Shown here: one piece after another, positions 26,001 through 41,000 of the stretch
Numbering within the stretch: the first letter of the stretch is position 1
Layout: each line of letters opens with the position of its first letter
Assembly: GCF_032854445.1 (NCBI RefSeq)
Contig: NC_088295.1
Coordinates: 90,566,644-90,630,643 of the forward strand
Length of the DNA: 64,000 bases
DNA from: Liolophura sinensis
Taxonomy: Eukaryota; Mollusca; Polyplacophora; Chitonida; Chitonidae
Direction: 5' to 3'
Made by a program: the position numbers and the translations under genes
Notes under the pieces: generated by a model
What the model saw: the letters and a program-made list of their open reading frames with translations, nothing else
Databases searched by the model: none
What the model was told of the DNA's origin: nothing

Positions 26001-29000
26001 AAAAATGCACTTTCAGAAGCACATAAAGACCTTAAAGTCCCACTTTGATGCCGTTTCTGGTAAGACATTAATCAAACTTAAGCGGCTCTAAAAGGTAGAT
26101 GAATCAATCCCAATTCAGCTGAATGTGTCAGCTGAAAAAAGCTGAAATATAGTTTCCTGAAGTACAACGACATTTTGCAGAACCATGTGCATACAAATCT
26201 ACACATGAAACAAGGGACAACAAGGAAACTACAATGATGATAGTTCAATTGAATTGAGATATAAATGTCAGAATGCCCTGCTTGTCAGGATCCGGTAGTG
26301 TTTACACTAGTCTAGTATAGATCAAGCTACATGTGTTCAGTGGGAATCACAAATTACATGTACATAGGCCTGCTTCTCTGCATAAACATGTACCTACAAA
26401 TAAAACATTCACAAGATGGAACAATCACAAGTTGGAACAATCACAAGCTGGAACAATCAGAAGCTAAGGCAATCAAAAGCTAAAACAATCACAGGTTGAA
26501 ACAATCACAAGCTAAAACAATCACAAGCTGAAACAATCACAAGCTAAAACAATCACACGCTAAAACAACTACAACCTGAAATAATCACAAGCTGAAACAA
26601 TCACAAGCCAAAACAATCACAAGCTAAAACAATCACATACTAAAACAATCACAAGCTGAAACAATCACAAAACTAAAACAATCACAAGCTGGAACAATCA
26701 CAAGCTGGAACAATCACAAGCTAAAACAATCACAAGCTGGAACAATCACAAGCTAAAACAATCACAAGCTAAAACAACTGCTAGCAAAGTTGAATTACTG
26801 TATTTCACCTCAAGTTCAACATTTTTTAAGTGACATATTTTGCATGATTCCTTATAGGGCCACTTAAGAGTTTTGTTCTGATGCATGATTTATTCAACAG
26901 AAAAACAGAAAAATCTAAGTGTTGTTCTCATAAGTATCATTCTAAGGCCTTGTGCGCTTCTGCTTCTGCTTCAGCGTATTTTACATACTAAACTCATTAG
27001 GCGCAGTCACACTTCCAGGAAAAAAGCATTGGGGATGATTCATAATTTTGATCATTTCCAAAAAACACTGTTCAGAAAGAAATAATCAGAAAACTTTTAT
27101 TAATTACGAACAATGATTCTATGCCATTCACAAATCACAGGTCGGCATGCTACACAGATACCGCACTGCTGATATCACAACGTCACCGAACCTTGGGAAT
27201 GGAAAGCTTTAATAGTACAGTGACACTAAACACAACACTGGTAATGGGGTTCTCTTCTGTCTTCATCATTACGACTGGCACCACAAGGAATGGCACTATG
27301 TATTATTAAACAGGGGAAGAGATATGGTACTAAATTTATGTCACTGTGTGATTGTGTCACTGTGTTTACTCTGGTGATTGTGTCACTGTGTTTACTCTGG
27401 TGATTGTGTCACTGTGTTTACTCTGGTGATTGTGTCACTGTGTTTACTCTGGTGATTGTGTCACTGTGTTTACTCTGGTGATTGTGTCACTGTGTTTACT
27501 CTGGTGATTGTGTCACTTTGTTTACTCTGGTGATTGCGTCACTGTGTTTAGTCTGATGATTGTGTCACTGTGTTTACTCTGGTGATTGTGTCACTTTGTT
27601 TACTCTGGTGATTGCGTCACTGTATTTACTCTGGTGATTGTGTCACTTTGTTTACTCTGGTGATTGTGTCACTGTGTTTACTCTGGTGATTGTGTCACTG
27701 TGTTTATTCCGGGGATTGCATCACTTTGTTTACTGCAGTGATTGTGTCACTGTGTTTACTGCGGTGATCGTGTCGCTGTGTTTATTCCAGTGATTGAGTC
27801 TCTGTGTTTACTCCAGTGACTGTGTCACTGTGTTTACTCCAGTGACTGTGTCACTGTGTTTAGCCTGGTGATTGAATCAGTGTGTTTACTCTGGTGATTG
27901 CATCACTGGGTTTACTCGGGTGATTGCGTCACTGTGTTTACTACAGTGATTCCATCACTGTGTTTTCTCCAGTGATTGCGTCACTGTGTATACGTCACTG
28001 TGTTTACTCTGGTGAGTGGGGCACCGTGCTTACTCTGGTGATTATGTGACTGAGTTTACTCTGGTGATTGTGTCACTGTGTTTACTCTGGTGATTGTGTC
28101 ACTGTGTTTATTTCAGTGACTGTGTCATTGTGTTTACTCCAGTGACTGTGTCATTGTGCTTACTCTGGTGACTGTGTCACTGTGTTTGCTCCAGTACTTG
28201 TGTCACAGTGTTTACTCTGGTACTTGTGTCACAGTGTTTACTTCGGTGATTGTGTCACTGTGTTTACGTCGTTATTTGTGTCACTGTGTTTACTCCAGCA
28301 CTTGTGTCACAGTGTTTACTCTGGTACTTGTGTCACAGTGTTTACTCCAGTGATTGGGTCACTGTGTTTATGCCGGTACTTGTAGCCATCTTAATTGTGA
28401 ATTTCAGGTAATACACGCATCAGCAGTCTATTCTTTGACTCTGTACCCAGTCAACTGTGTAAATAAGAGTAAATGTTGTATAGTGGAGGAGAATTTTCCC
28501 AGAAAGATACTCAGCTGGAACGGCAGATCTGTACACAGGTATGTACATCTGACCTGGATACAGTATGTACTCTCACATTCTCACCTCACACTCAGCCATA
28601 CAGGTAGGACATTCACACATTCTGCCACTTTCGAACACCAGATTCACAAACTACAACTCACCCTAATTCTTTGACTTTTTCAACCACCACTGTGCTAATA
28701 TTTTGAAACATTCTCAACACTGAGAACTATAGGGCATAGAAAAATAATGTGCACAGTTTTATGAACCTTGCATCTTATCATTGTCATAATAATTGTATGT
28801 ATAAATTTTACAGAAAACAGTGCTCAAAAAGAGTTGAAGATTAACAGTCAGGTTGAAGATTTACAGTAATTATACCCAACACAACTCCAGATCTATTTCT
28901 TGCACAAATATGACCCATGATTGACTATCACTGCAGGCTACACGCCCACTTTAATTCTTACGGCCTATACTTAACTAAAGATAATTCATTGGTGTATTGC

Positions 29001-32000
29001 TCTCTTTCTTTAGTAATCAAGATAAGAGTGTACATTAGCATACCTATACATGATTTGCACAGACAATGTTGAGTAAACTGAGAGGTTTGACCATACACAT
29101 GTACAAACAGAGGCTTGCAGCTTAATCATCAAGAATCCCTTAATTGACATCCTTAATGCTCCTTTCTAAATTCTTGGGGAGAGCTTACAGTGTGTGTGTG
29201 TGTGTGTGCGTGTGTGTGTGCGTGTGTGTGCGTGTGTGTGTGAGAGATCCTCCCTGCTGTGGTCAGGAAAGCCTACAGATTGTGGTGGGTGTGTGTTAGA
29301 GAATACAATCAATGAGCAAAATAGATGAATTGTATACAACAGAAAAGTGTACAGGATACAACCACCGTACAGGATGTACAGGGTACACCCAGTGTACAGA
29401 ATACAACCAGTGCACAGGATACAACCACTGCACAGAATACAACTAGTGTACAGAATACAACCAGTGTACAGGATACAACCAGTGTACAGGATACAACCAG
29501 CGTACATGTTACAACCAGTGTACAAAATACAACCAGCATACAGAACACAACCAGTGTACAAAATACAACCTGCGTACAGGACACCACCAACGTACAGGAT
29601 ACAACCAGTATGCAGAATACAACCAGCATACAGGACACAATCAGTGTACAGGATATATCTAGTGTACAGGATACAATCAGCATACAGAATACAACCAATG
29701 TAGTGACTACTGTAAGAACACTGTAAACAAAGTGTACCCAAAAAATGTCTAGAGAATGTGTCAACCAGTGTACAGAATAAAACAAGTCTCCAGAATACAA
29801 CCAGTGTACAGAGTAGAATAATTTGTGTACATAATACAGATAGGCGACAGAATAAAAGATTACAGATACAGAAAAGAAGTAGAGCATAGCATAGGCCCTA
29901 CAGATCAAATAAAGGCGGTGTCTGAATGATGAGAAAACAAACCAGGGTCATACACTGTATAAAGTTTAATAAATTAAAACTGTATGAGCCTTGCTTGAAT
30001 GAGAACTTACACTTAGAAATCTGAACTGATCCAGAAACTGTTATCAAATCATCAAACTTGCATTGCACTACCAGGACTTGATACATGATCTAAAAATATG
30101 CCGCAAACCAGTCAATCTTTAAACACATGTATACTGAATGAGAGCTTGGAAGACAAAAAATGTCCAGATGTAACTTTTTTTGCTCTGACAATAGATCAAT
30201 TTGACACAAGGCAGGGAGTTAATAATTCATCCAGCTGGCAGGAATCATGGGTTTGTTGGGTACAATGAGAGCTGTGAGACTTGCAAATCAGATACAGATG
30301 AACATCTGCAGCACATTGGGAACATCCCTGTTACATGCATGTGGAATGCAGGAGCTGTCACATTGTCAGCATTCAAATCCACCTGAGGATATGGGTGCAT
30401 GTTTTGTCCCTCACCTAGATCTTTCAATATCTTTGTAACATTAAAAGTATCCTGATCAACTGTAAAGGTAGCTGAAGGATAGAGTAGACTGCAGCCAGTT
30501 CCTGTGAAGCTTTAAGGGATAAGGCCCTAGTGATCATTAACTACCAGGAATTGATTTATTATCAACTGCCACAAAAGTGGAACATGCCATATCGCTGGTG
30601 CATGTTGCTAAGAAAGTTCACTGGTGCAGATATTTTCTGAGGCATCAGTCCTTTATACACAATCCACACTATATATCTAGGTACAGGTAAATCTATAGTG
30701 CTCTGTCCACTGCAGTTGACTACCACATGTAGGTAATGTAACTAATCCTCCATCAAATTATCAGTATTAGAAATATCTGCACCTACATGATATGTGCCAA
30801 TCAGAAATTAATTAGTCTGAAACTTTCTAAACAGGCAGGATATAGAAATTCAATAATGATAGTTGGATAAAAGTTTTAAGCTATATTATCCATCCTGCGT
30901 TTACTGGAGATTTGAAGGTGGGCAAACTGATTTGGGAAATCTCTGATCCTTACATACAAAACTATCCATTCAAAATCAAACAATAAGCTCCGAAACCACC
31001 AAGCCAATGTTACACTTTATTTGTCAAACGTATAGCCGCAAGCTTGGAAATGCAAGCATACTGGAATCTTAAATACCATTTCGTATCAGCAATTTCCACA
31101 AACAACATGATGACAACATTGGGCGAATGTCACGCAATAGACTTGACAGCTACATTTACAATGCCAGCAGACTTTGCCATTTTAAGACACCTTAACAGGA
31201 GGAGAGAATTTACCAGAAATCTGCTTTAACCTACATTGATCAGTCCCCTTAAGAATGGATGTTTAGGCTGTAATGCTAAGCTATAGCTGTATGTAAGCTC
31301 TCGGTCAAACCTGGCACTTCTAGGGATGGGTCCATTTGTAATATTACCTCACATTATATCCTCTCCTGTGAAAAAAAACACCTCAGGCTAATTTCAATAA
31401 AAATGTTCACAATGCCTGGCTTCAGATTTCTACTGTCGGTGGTTCACTAGATCAATGTCCAGTCCAACATCAGCTACTGCCTTCACATCTTCAGGATCAA
31501 AAACTGATCCACTTCGTTTCAAATGAAGGATTTTTTGTTTTGTTCTACACAACTCATCACATATGTATTTATCCTATTTGTTCTAATTTTTGGGACACCT
31601 GGTCTGCTCATTTTAGCCAATATAAATGTAATTCTAGCAGGAATATTGAGTTTCTTTTTTCTCACATGGTTAGGCCGTCTAATGAAAAACACACTCATAT
31701 CTTTACTTTTCCAAAAGGTCGGTAAAGAAAATGCTATATTCCACTTTCAACACTACAAATATCTGTCCCCAAAAAGTAGAAGAATTAAGGCACATATGAG
31801 CACCAAGCACAACTGGCCTACACATACATACCTCAGAATTCATTCTTTATGAGCAATACATGTAAAGTCTGACATCTTCCCACAGTATCTAACTACTAGA
31901 GCTTTCAGTGACACATATGTTAGTCTTTTGGTGATTTAAAATTTAATCCAAAATCTCTACTGGAGGCCAAACTACATACACAGGTATAGTTCTTTCATAA

Positions 32001-32087
32001 ATACATGAGCAACAGTTTGACACCAAGCCCTTCTGGAAACTACAAGAATACACCACTGAAAACCAAACACTAGTTTTGGTAGAAAAT

Positions 32088-32130
<43 letters not shown>

Positions 32131-35100
32131 AACATTTTAACCAAAACCATTCTATTTTTTCAGGCATATAGTACATTCATATGCACAAAATCGGGACCCA
32201 GACTCCACATGTCAATGTAGATTTTCTATAATATATCATAGTCCTACAAAAATATGTGCATGCAAGTATTCACAGCTCTTAGAAAACAAACTCTTCTAAC
32301 AGAAAGTCTGTTTTTTAAAATAAATCAGGAAATTTTTACCCTACCACATTTTGTAACTAAACGATCATGCATCCTGAAAATTAACTACAAATATGAGATG
32401 AGAACAAGTTAAGGCTTGAAAAACATCACAAATGGTCATTTTCAAACTGATCACAACTGGTCATTTTCAAACTGGTCACAACTGGTCATTTTCAAACTGA
32501 GTTTATTAGAGTCACACCAGTGTCACATGCCAACCTGTCATTAATGTCATCTGATATATTTTTAACATGCCATATACTGACATATTTACACAACAACTTG
32601 GTCAATACATGGTTCATTAATTCCATTTCTCTGAGAAAACATGAGGTTTCTGGTTTGTGAGATGACCTCAGCCAGCACATAACTGACGTTCCAGAAGTTC
32701 TGTCACCAACATAAATCATAACAAACCTATGACAGGTGTCATGGCATCAAACAGAAATTAGCCTTGACACAATTTCACAAATACTTCTGAAGTTTGCACA
32801 AAATTAAAATTACATTTCCCAGTTCTGGATCTGTTACTTTTTTGATATAATCAACTTAGAATGGAATAAGGTTAGAATGTCCGCTGACAACCTCCACAAT
32901 GTCCTCTCCCTGGAGACAGACATAAATGTAAATGTGTCAAATCAGATTTATACAATGCACCTGAGCTGAGTGATACTGTTATTGCTATAATTAATTCAAT
33001 TCCACAATTATCTCAGTGAAATCTATTCAAACAGCTTTGCAAGTATTCACAGCTTCAAAATTATATTTGCCTGAGATCGTTATTTCCAGCTGCTAGTTGA
33101 AATGTGATCTGTAAACTTGCTTGGGGCGCTTCCTGCCTGATGGTGTGGGTACTGTCTATGACAGACACTTCACTGTACCAGTACAGCACCCTATACCACA
33201 AAGTATCAACATGAAGACATCAATCTTGTTACAAGGAGAGCTAATTTGCCTTCTATAACAACTTCATCTACCAAACAGGACCACCTGTTACATCTGGTTC
33301 TAATAAAAACTTGTCCTGATAGTGTAGATATACAGATGCTTTCCTGACATCTGTTAAGCTTATTTAAGATTTTTTAAAAATCTTTATTTGACCTAAAATT
33401 TCAATGACCAAGTTACTTATTTTGCCTTATTCTGAGAGTTCTAAGAAAGATGTTCCAAAATTTGTTTTGAAGGTAAAACAATCAGTGCATCATACTGTAA
33501 TGTCTGATGTGGTTCAGCCCTCAAAGTAATACTCCCTCATCTTTATTTGCCTGTAAAAAAGTATGTTTTTTTTCAGGCAAAGTTTTATGTCAAATACAGC
33601 AACTTGTCCTTGGTGTAGCATTGTATTCCATTAAGAATGTTAACAGTTGATGGAAATCCCCTTCACATAGAGATGGCCAGGTAAGCTGTAGAAGTCCCTC
33701 ACCCCACATATCCTGGACTCTCCCACCCCCACAAAGCTGGATTAATCCTATCTAAGACTGTAATTGGATGTCAAAAGGCAACCTTCACTTAGGTGCTATC
33801 TTTACTTTACCACAGACATTGTAACCCCCAAGTGGTTTTCATCCTCAAATGAGCTCACAGTGGGGGTTGGGCAGGTAAATGGAATCCCCTGCAGATAAAC
33901 CGTCTTCCATCATTAATGTAGTCTGACTGTAAAATACCTAGTATACATGTCCAATTAGAGATCACACAGAGATAACATATCTACTGGGTCAGGTGCTAAT
34001 GGCCCACCTTTAACTACTGCATCTTAATTTACCTTCATATCAATGTCTGTCCTGGTAGCCATCGATTTCCTCACTAACGCTAATATTACCTTACTTGTAC
34101 TCGGGCAAAACTAGTGATTGCAGACTTAACTTATGACCAGTAAGGTGAACAGAACGTCTGCGATTCCTTACCAAACCACAGGGGAGTCCAGAACTAACAA
34201 AGGGGGTTTAGAATTGCTGCGAATGATATACACATACAGGTAGTCAATGTTCTTCTCCAGAAATAACTACAGTATACACTATCACCAACAACAGCAGTGT
34301 ATTAGAATAATACGTCATCATGCTGTAAATTGTTCGCTAACAATCATATTCCTTGTAACAAGTTGTATGATGTTCACATGCAGGATCAGACTGTCCATTA
34401 CATCTCATCAGATCATGATATCACTACAGGACTGTACAGTTAAGAAAGTTAAAATATGAAGTAAGATTCATCTTACAGACAACTGTAAACTATGCACAAG
34501 AATACTTTCATTTATTTTTTAAGATTTTTTTGAGAGTGTTGAAAGGCATCCAAATATCTGAACACTATGGTGGGCTGTATGGGACCTACTGATGATATCT
34601 AGGAACTCTGACATCACATCAGCTCTACGGTGGGCTGTATGGGACCTACTGACGGTATCTAGGAACTCTGACATCACATCAGCTCTATGGTGGGCTGTAT
34701 GGGACATACTGACATATCTAGGAACTCTGACATCACATCAGCTCCATGGTGGGCTGTATGGGACATACTGATGGTATCTAGGAACTCTGACATCACATCA
34801 GCTCTACGGTGGGCTGTATGGGACATACTGACGGTATCTAGGAACTCTGACATCACGTCACCTCTATGATGGGCTGTATGGGACATACTGACGGTATCTA
34901 GGAACTCTGACGTCACAGCTCTGTGGTGGGTTGTATGGGACATACTGACGGTATCTAGGAACTCTGACGTCACATCAGCTCTACGGTGGGCTGTATGGGA
35001 CATACTGATGGTATCTAGGAACTCTGACATCACATCTGCTCTATGGTGGGCTGTATGGGACATACTGATTGTATCTAGGAACTCTGACATCACATCACTA

Positions 35101-36814
35101 TTTTTTCTTGATGTTCACCAAGATGAAGGAATTTCTGGGAACAGTATTTTAGTAAAACTGATGGGTAAAGACAGTCATTCCAACATTCAATATCATGACT
35201 AGAGTTTGGGAAACTTGATGTGATGTCAGAGTTGATAGTATGGTCCATAAAGCACACCTTAGAATTCAAATGCATTTAACTCTTTTCACAAAAATGTAAA
35301 AAAATAAATGAAAGTATATTTATGCACAGTTTTAAATGTTCTATTGATGCGTACTTCAAATTTGAGTGGTCTTTTCCTTTATGGGGCCTCCGTGGCTCAG
35401 TCGGTTAGCGCGCTAGCATAGCGTAATGACCCAGGAGCCTCTCACCAATGCGGTCGCTGTAAGTTCAAGTCCAGCTCACACTGGCTTCCTCTCCGGCCGT
35501 AAGTGGGAAGGCCTGTCAGCAACCTGCGGATGGTCATGGGTTTCCCCCGGGCTCTGCCCGGTTTCCACCCACCATAATGCTGGCCGCCGTCGTATAAGTG
35601 AAATATTCTTGAGTACGGCGTAAAACACCAATCAAATAAATAAATAAATAAATCTTTTCCTTTAACATGAAGATCCCACTCATTCTACATCCACCGCCAT
35701 GTCACATTAATGCAGCCACTGAACACAAAAACCCACATAAATTTTGATCACTATTAATATAAGTACATAGCATTGGACAGGCATTCTTCACAATGGTTGT
35801 ATTGACACAGCTTGATCTGCCTAACCAGGAAATCTCATTTGTTTTGACATGTAATACAAGGAATATAAAGCCAACACCATTACCATTGTGTTCACTCAAT
35901 TCATATACAACAATTTGTTTTTTCAACTGAGGATGACAATTTTTTTTGATAGGTGGTGTCACCTATATTCATTGTTTTCTATATTAAGGAATGACAACAT
36001 ATTAGGAAAGACTGAGTATTGTTCATCTTACATATCTTCCTAAAACATCCACCAATATGAATCACATGTACGTGACATTCAACTTCAGTCAATTATATAC
36101 CACTTCCTGTGACTTAGCCTCACTTACATGGAAGATAAAATAGGAATTCTGCCACATAAAGACTTCACCTCTAAAACACATTCTACATTCCACAGTGCAA
36201 CTGATACAAAGTCTTATCATGATAGTGTAATACTGACAGATACTGTCAGAGACCAGTATCTAGCATGCCAACAATAGAACCCAATTCTTTCATCCATCCT
36301 TCAAAGATTAAGGTCAATGTTTGAGGATATATATATACATATATATATATATGAGTGTGTGTAGTGTAGACATTCATACTCTGAGGTTTGTCTGATATAA
36401 CTCCAATCCACTCTCAGGGTAATTATTAAAACATTGCTAATGTGCTGAGCAAGAACAAAACCCGAAGCATTCATTTGTGAATATGAGGAAATAAGATGAC
36501 AGGATAGCTACATAAGGTATGGTTTGAAAGGATTGGTATGTAGCACAGAGTGAAATGACTGCACACTGGCTGCATGTCAGAGTCAGCATTTACATGTGGT
36601 GTACACCATGACACTATTGCGTAAACATAAAGGGTTTGAAGGGAATTGTTAGAATCCTTTAGGGAATACAGGTTAAAACCCCAGACCTGCCTTTCCTTAG
36701 CTGATAACCTAATTCTGACACTAATAACACTAAGTGCACTTAGTACAGACATGTATAAGTGGGCGGAGTTAATTAATGTGAGAGAATCCACTGGGTTCTC
36801 AACTACAGCCCACA

Positions 36815-36888
<74 letters not shown>

Positions 36889-37974
36889 AGAAAGCACCTC
36901 AAATTTAATTATTTCATCTGTATTGACTGATTGATAGAATTTTTAGTTATGATAGCAGTCAGGTTTATCAATGGTGGAAACCCAACAGGTGACCAGAGGA
37001 CACTACACCTGGGGTTATGATCATTTTTAACAAATTATCAGCGACAACAAATTCTGACAGCTGTTGCAAAACAAAGCACATAGTCCAATAAATGTACAAG
37101 AAATAACTGTAAATAAGCATTTCCGTTAATCAACACAGATAATAAGGTTCACATATTCACATTTTTCCTCGACAAAAGAGTCGTATCAATATCACAGAGG
37201 AGATGAAAATAATGTACATATTTATACAAACCACTATTCAATACCAGGAAGATGTACAAAAAGTATTCATTACCGTAATAAGAAGTTCGTCCTAATCGAC
37301 TTTCTACCAACTATAAGCTATCTATCCTACTGTCACATTATCACTGGCAACTTTAAATATTCTTTTTTCTCAAATTCACAATTACTCTACCTGCTCCCCC
37401 TAAAAGATGCTCGAGGACAGGTGTATTCCCACCACATTGACTGTAAGCCCATCCAGGACATGAATCATGGTGTAGTGTAAGGAGTACTGCATTACCCAGC
37501 ATTTGTACACATGCAGAATCCCCTCTTGACACCACATACAAATCACACTTACATAAAAATCTCAGTCAAAAAAGAGCTACATGCATGCTTTTCTTGTATC
37601 GGTAACAGTTATTCAAATGTGCAAGCTATTATGTGTGTAACAGATTTTTATCATCATGAGACAACTCCCTAAAGATATACACACAGCTAGTCTATATGTA
37701 CCGGCAGCTCTTTATATCAATAGCTGTTCATACAGTGACATCAGTAAAGGGTAAGTGTTACATCATGGATCAGGTGTATCCTAAGGACAGGTGGGTGTGT
37801 CAGCCAGGTATAAGAGTGATGTAAGGCTAAACCCCACTCCTGACCTCCCATCACTTAGGGTCCTGGGTTATCACACAGGGCTTACAACCAAAACATCACA
37901 AGGTACATTCCAAACAGCAGTAATGTTTGGGGAAGAGATTAGCAGAGCTGTACTAACAGAGTGATGTATGTTTC

Positions 37975-38013
<39 letters not shown>

Positions 38014-41000
38014 AACAAAGTGAGTCTGTTAACCTTAGATTTTCGATGTCAGGGGTGGGGCTGCTTGGGGGGAAGGGGGTAAACAGGTGTAAGACTGGGG
38101 AGGCTGGGGGAAAACAGTAACCTGAAAAACAAAATGGCATGTCAGTAAAATATCGCAGTCAACTGAATGAAAAACAAAACGAAATGTATGGTAAAATATC
38201 AAACAATACGAAATATGAGAAAGCATCCCTTCAATTTCGATAAAACAGATCCAGGTTCCACTCTGACAGAGGCTTTATTTCTGTTCAACTGAAAGACAGA
38301 CTCTAAAACAAGTTTGCAAAAATTTACAAAGCCAACAGCCCACGATGAATATACAAGTACTAAATCAATAGTTGTCCTGTTTGTGTATGCAATGCTCAGA
38401 GTGTTTTATGAATTGCAAGATAAGACCTGTCATGATAAGGTAACACAATACAGGTAATAATTCCTCAGGAGATTCATAACATCTCATAATAAATACAGAT
38501 GAATGATTACAAGAGCCCAGTTATTAGTTTACAGGTAATGTAGGCCCTCTACATGTTCAGCAGGCATTCATAGTCTACACGGGCTACCAACAGGCAGCCT
38601 GTTGGTCAGCCAACTGTTGATACAGACTCCGGTAAAGGCAAGACTGAACATTTACACATAGATGTTACCTATACTTACTAATGAAACTGCTCATTTCACC
38701 CAAAGCCAAGCATTCAACTTAAGCTTGTCACCCATACCTTTTCACTGAAATCATACATTTATTCTGAATAAGACAAGTTTACAACAAGATGATGACCTAC
38801 CTGGTCTAACCAAACAGATAGTCAGACAAACGAGGAGACTTGACCAGGTAATCCAGGTGTGAGAGTAGCCACCTACCCACATGGTGACCCAGATGATAGC
38901 ACTCTACACTAACTTAATGTTACTTCAGTATTAATTATTGTCAGTCTTGGGAACTACTTGATAGCTTCTCCAGCCACCTGGCACAGTGGTCGGGTACATC
39001 AGTGAGAGAAGACGATACCTGTCTGATCGTCTATTTCTGGTGGCACACCTATCTTCTCACCCACCTGAGCTCTGGGGCAATACAGAGCCCCTCTGGGTTA
39101 ACAAGCCTCTACCTGCATTCCCAGAGTCCAACAGCCAGCCCCCATGACCTCCTCCACTTGAGGGACCATTAACCTGTAGACAGCCACAACAGGGGCTAAC
39201 TACTATTCAAATCTTCACAGGGGTGTCTCACTGCTATGCACTGATTTAACTGTCTAACCTGCTTACATGCTAAAAATATGCACCCCTCTACATAACCCAG
39301 TTTGTTGGCTCACTTTTCAATTTGAGAGGAATTGCACTTTGGCTGATGCCTTGTGAAGACGGGCAGAGTTTGCTAACACAGTACAAGCCCCAGTGTGGAG
39401 ACATGTATTTGTGCACACCAAACCTTTCTCTTCACCGCGCATCAAGCTGTGACTGAAGAGAACTTTGTTGTTGTTGTTTGCTGTGTAAGTTTGCACAATG
39501 TGAACGGCACAGGCCAGAGCAGCTCTTTGTCCACCACAAACAAAAAATGGACCACTCCACCTAACCTTTGACCTGATTCCCAATAGCAGACTAAAGAAGA
39601 AGAAATTGTGCTAGCCATTGTTATTTGCATGGTCATGCTCCACAGAAACTTATTTACAACTTCTAGCCCCGAGCACATGTGCAGGTTTGAGCTGTGTAAT
39701 TCTGGAGAGTGTACTTTTATCTGTCAAACCCTTAATTCACATCTTATCTGGTGCTGACCACTAAAACCTGTCACCTGCATGCAGCCAGCACCTTGACCAA
39801 CAATACAATAGTCTTCTCTCTCTATTGTCATATCTGTTTCACACCATTAGCACGCACTTCTAGAATGCCCCAAGCAATGCATGTTCAATGCTGTACATTT
39901 TCACACATGTCGCTTTACTTACAGAACATACCAGGGGACAGTCTGTTGGATTTCTGCCAAGGTGAAACATGTTTGTGGAGTTTATCTCTAGATCCTCACA
40001 AGAAATGTGAAAAATAGATCGCTAATCTTGCAACAAGCAAAATCTAAATGAATAAACATGTATTGAGTAAATCCTATGACCGTACTTAGAATCTGATTCA
40101 TACTTCAAAATTAGTGACAACACTGAAAAATGCAAGCTGTAGGTACATAGAGATTATCATTGCATTGTGCTGATCTGCATCATTGTATCGCTCAAGCTCT
40201 CTGCAGTTGCGATCCCGATTGCAGGCTCAGTCGATACGGCAACACAACTGCAGAGAACGAGAGTGATACAATGATGCAAATCAGCACAGTGTACTGGTAA
40301 TCTATTTATTAGAATCCAGGTATGTACCTCGTACTCTGCTGCCAACATCGCTTGTTCTGAACATAGCGTATTTCAATATGTCAACACTGCAGTTTACGTG
40401 AAAAAAAGGAAGTTGTGTAAAACGATGAAAATGTAATTTATAAAACATCCTGTATGTGTATCTCTGCTTTTAAAAACACTTTTCTAACAACATAAGGTCA
40501 ATTTTTGAAAAACCAAAAATCTAGACTTCATCTGGATTGCAACAGACCAGTGGTATTAAGTGGTACACTTTAAAATAGAGTATAGTCCAGATTTGTATGT
40601 GGCAAAAAAAAACAGCTGGCCTACTTTACAAGTGAACATGTAACTTCAACAATTTACAAAATTAGTAAGTTGCATGCCGGTGTGGATGACAGAAAGTCTT
40701 TCGAAACTTCTGAAGTTTCTGCACAGGAAGATTCGTCAAGTTAATAATTATCGGAACTCTGGCAGAAATTCAAGTGGAATGTGCAGTTTGAGAAGGATGC
40801 TCCCTGGAAAATCCCTGCAGTTGTACATGTGCAAGTGTCATGGTTCACATTGTGTGTGAAATTTTGTCAAAAAAAAAAAATGCATCGTTCTGCCATGGAC
40901 AAGTACTGAATGGGACACATGAGTCTATTTCTTTGGATGTACTGGGTCAGTGTTCCTACATTTCTTAAAAAATCTCTTCCCAGGACTTTCAAGGACTTAA

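Noticed and set aside
29166-29908. Cys-rich frames of 191-199 codons on the minus strand (CILYTG and VVFCTL repeats)
   Set aside because: They read through the 18-bp array and an adjacent GT microsatellite. No signal peptide and no cysteine spacing beyond the repeat itself.
35382-35480. A functional tRNA gene
   Set aside because: The A and B boxes are good, but their spacing is long, there is no convincing acceptor stem, and the sequence continues into a SINE body and A-rich tail flanked by a target-site duplication.
38035-38226. A possible extra exon after TTTTTCAG at about 38120 on the minus strand
   Set aside because: It has a fair acceptor and an open frame of about 28 codons (Pro-rich), but it ends in a stop with no donor and no family similarity.
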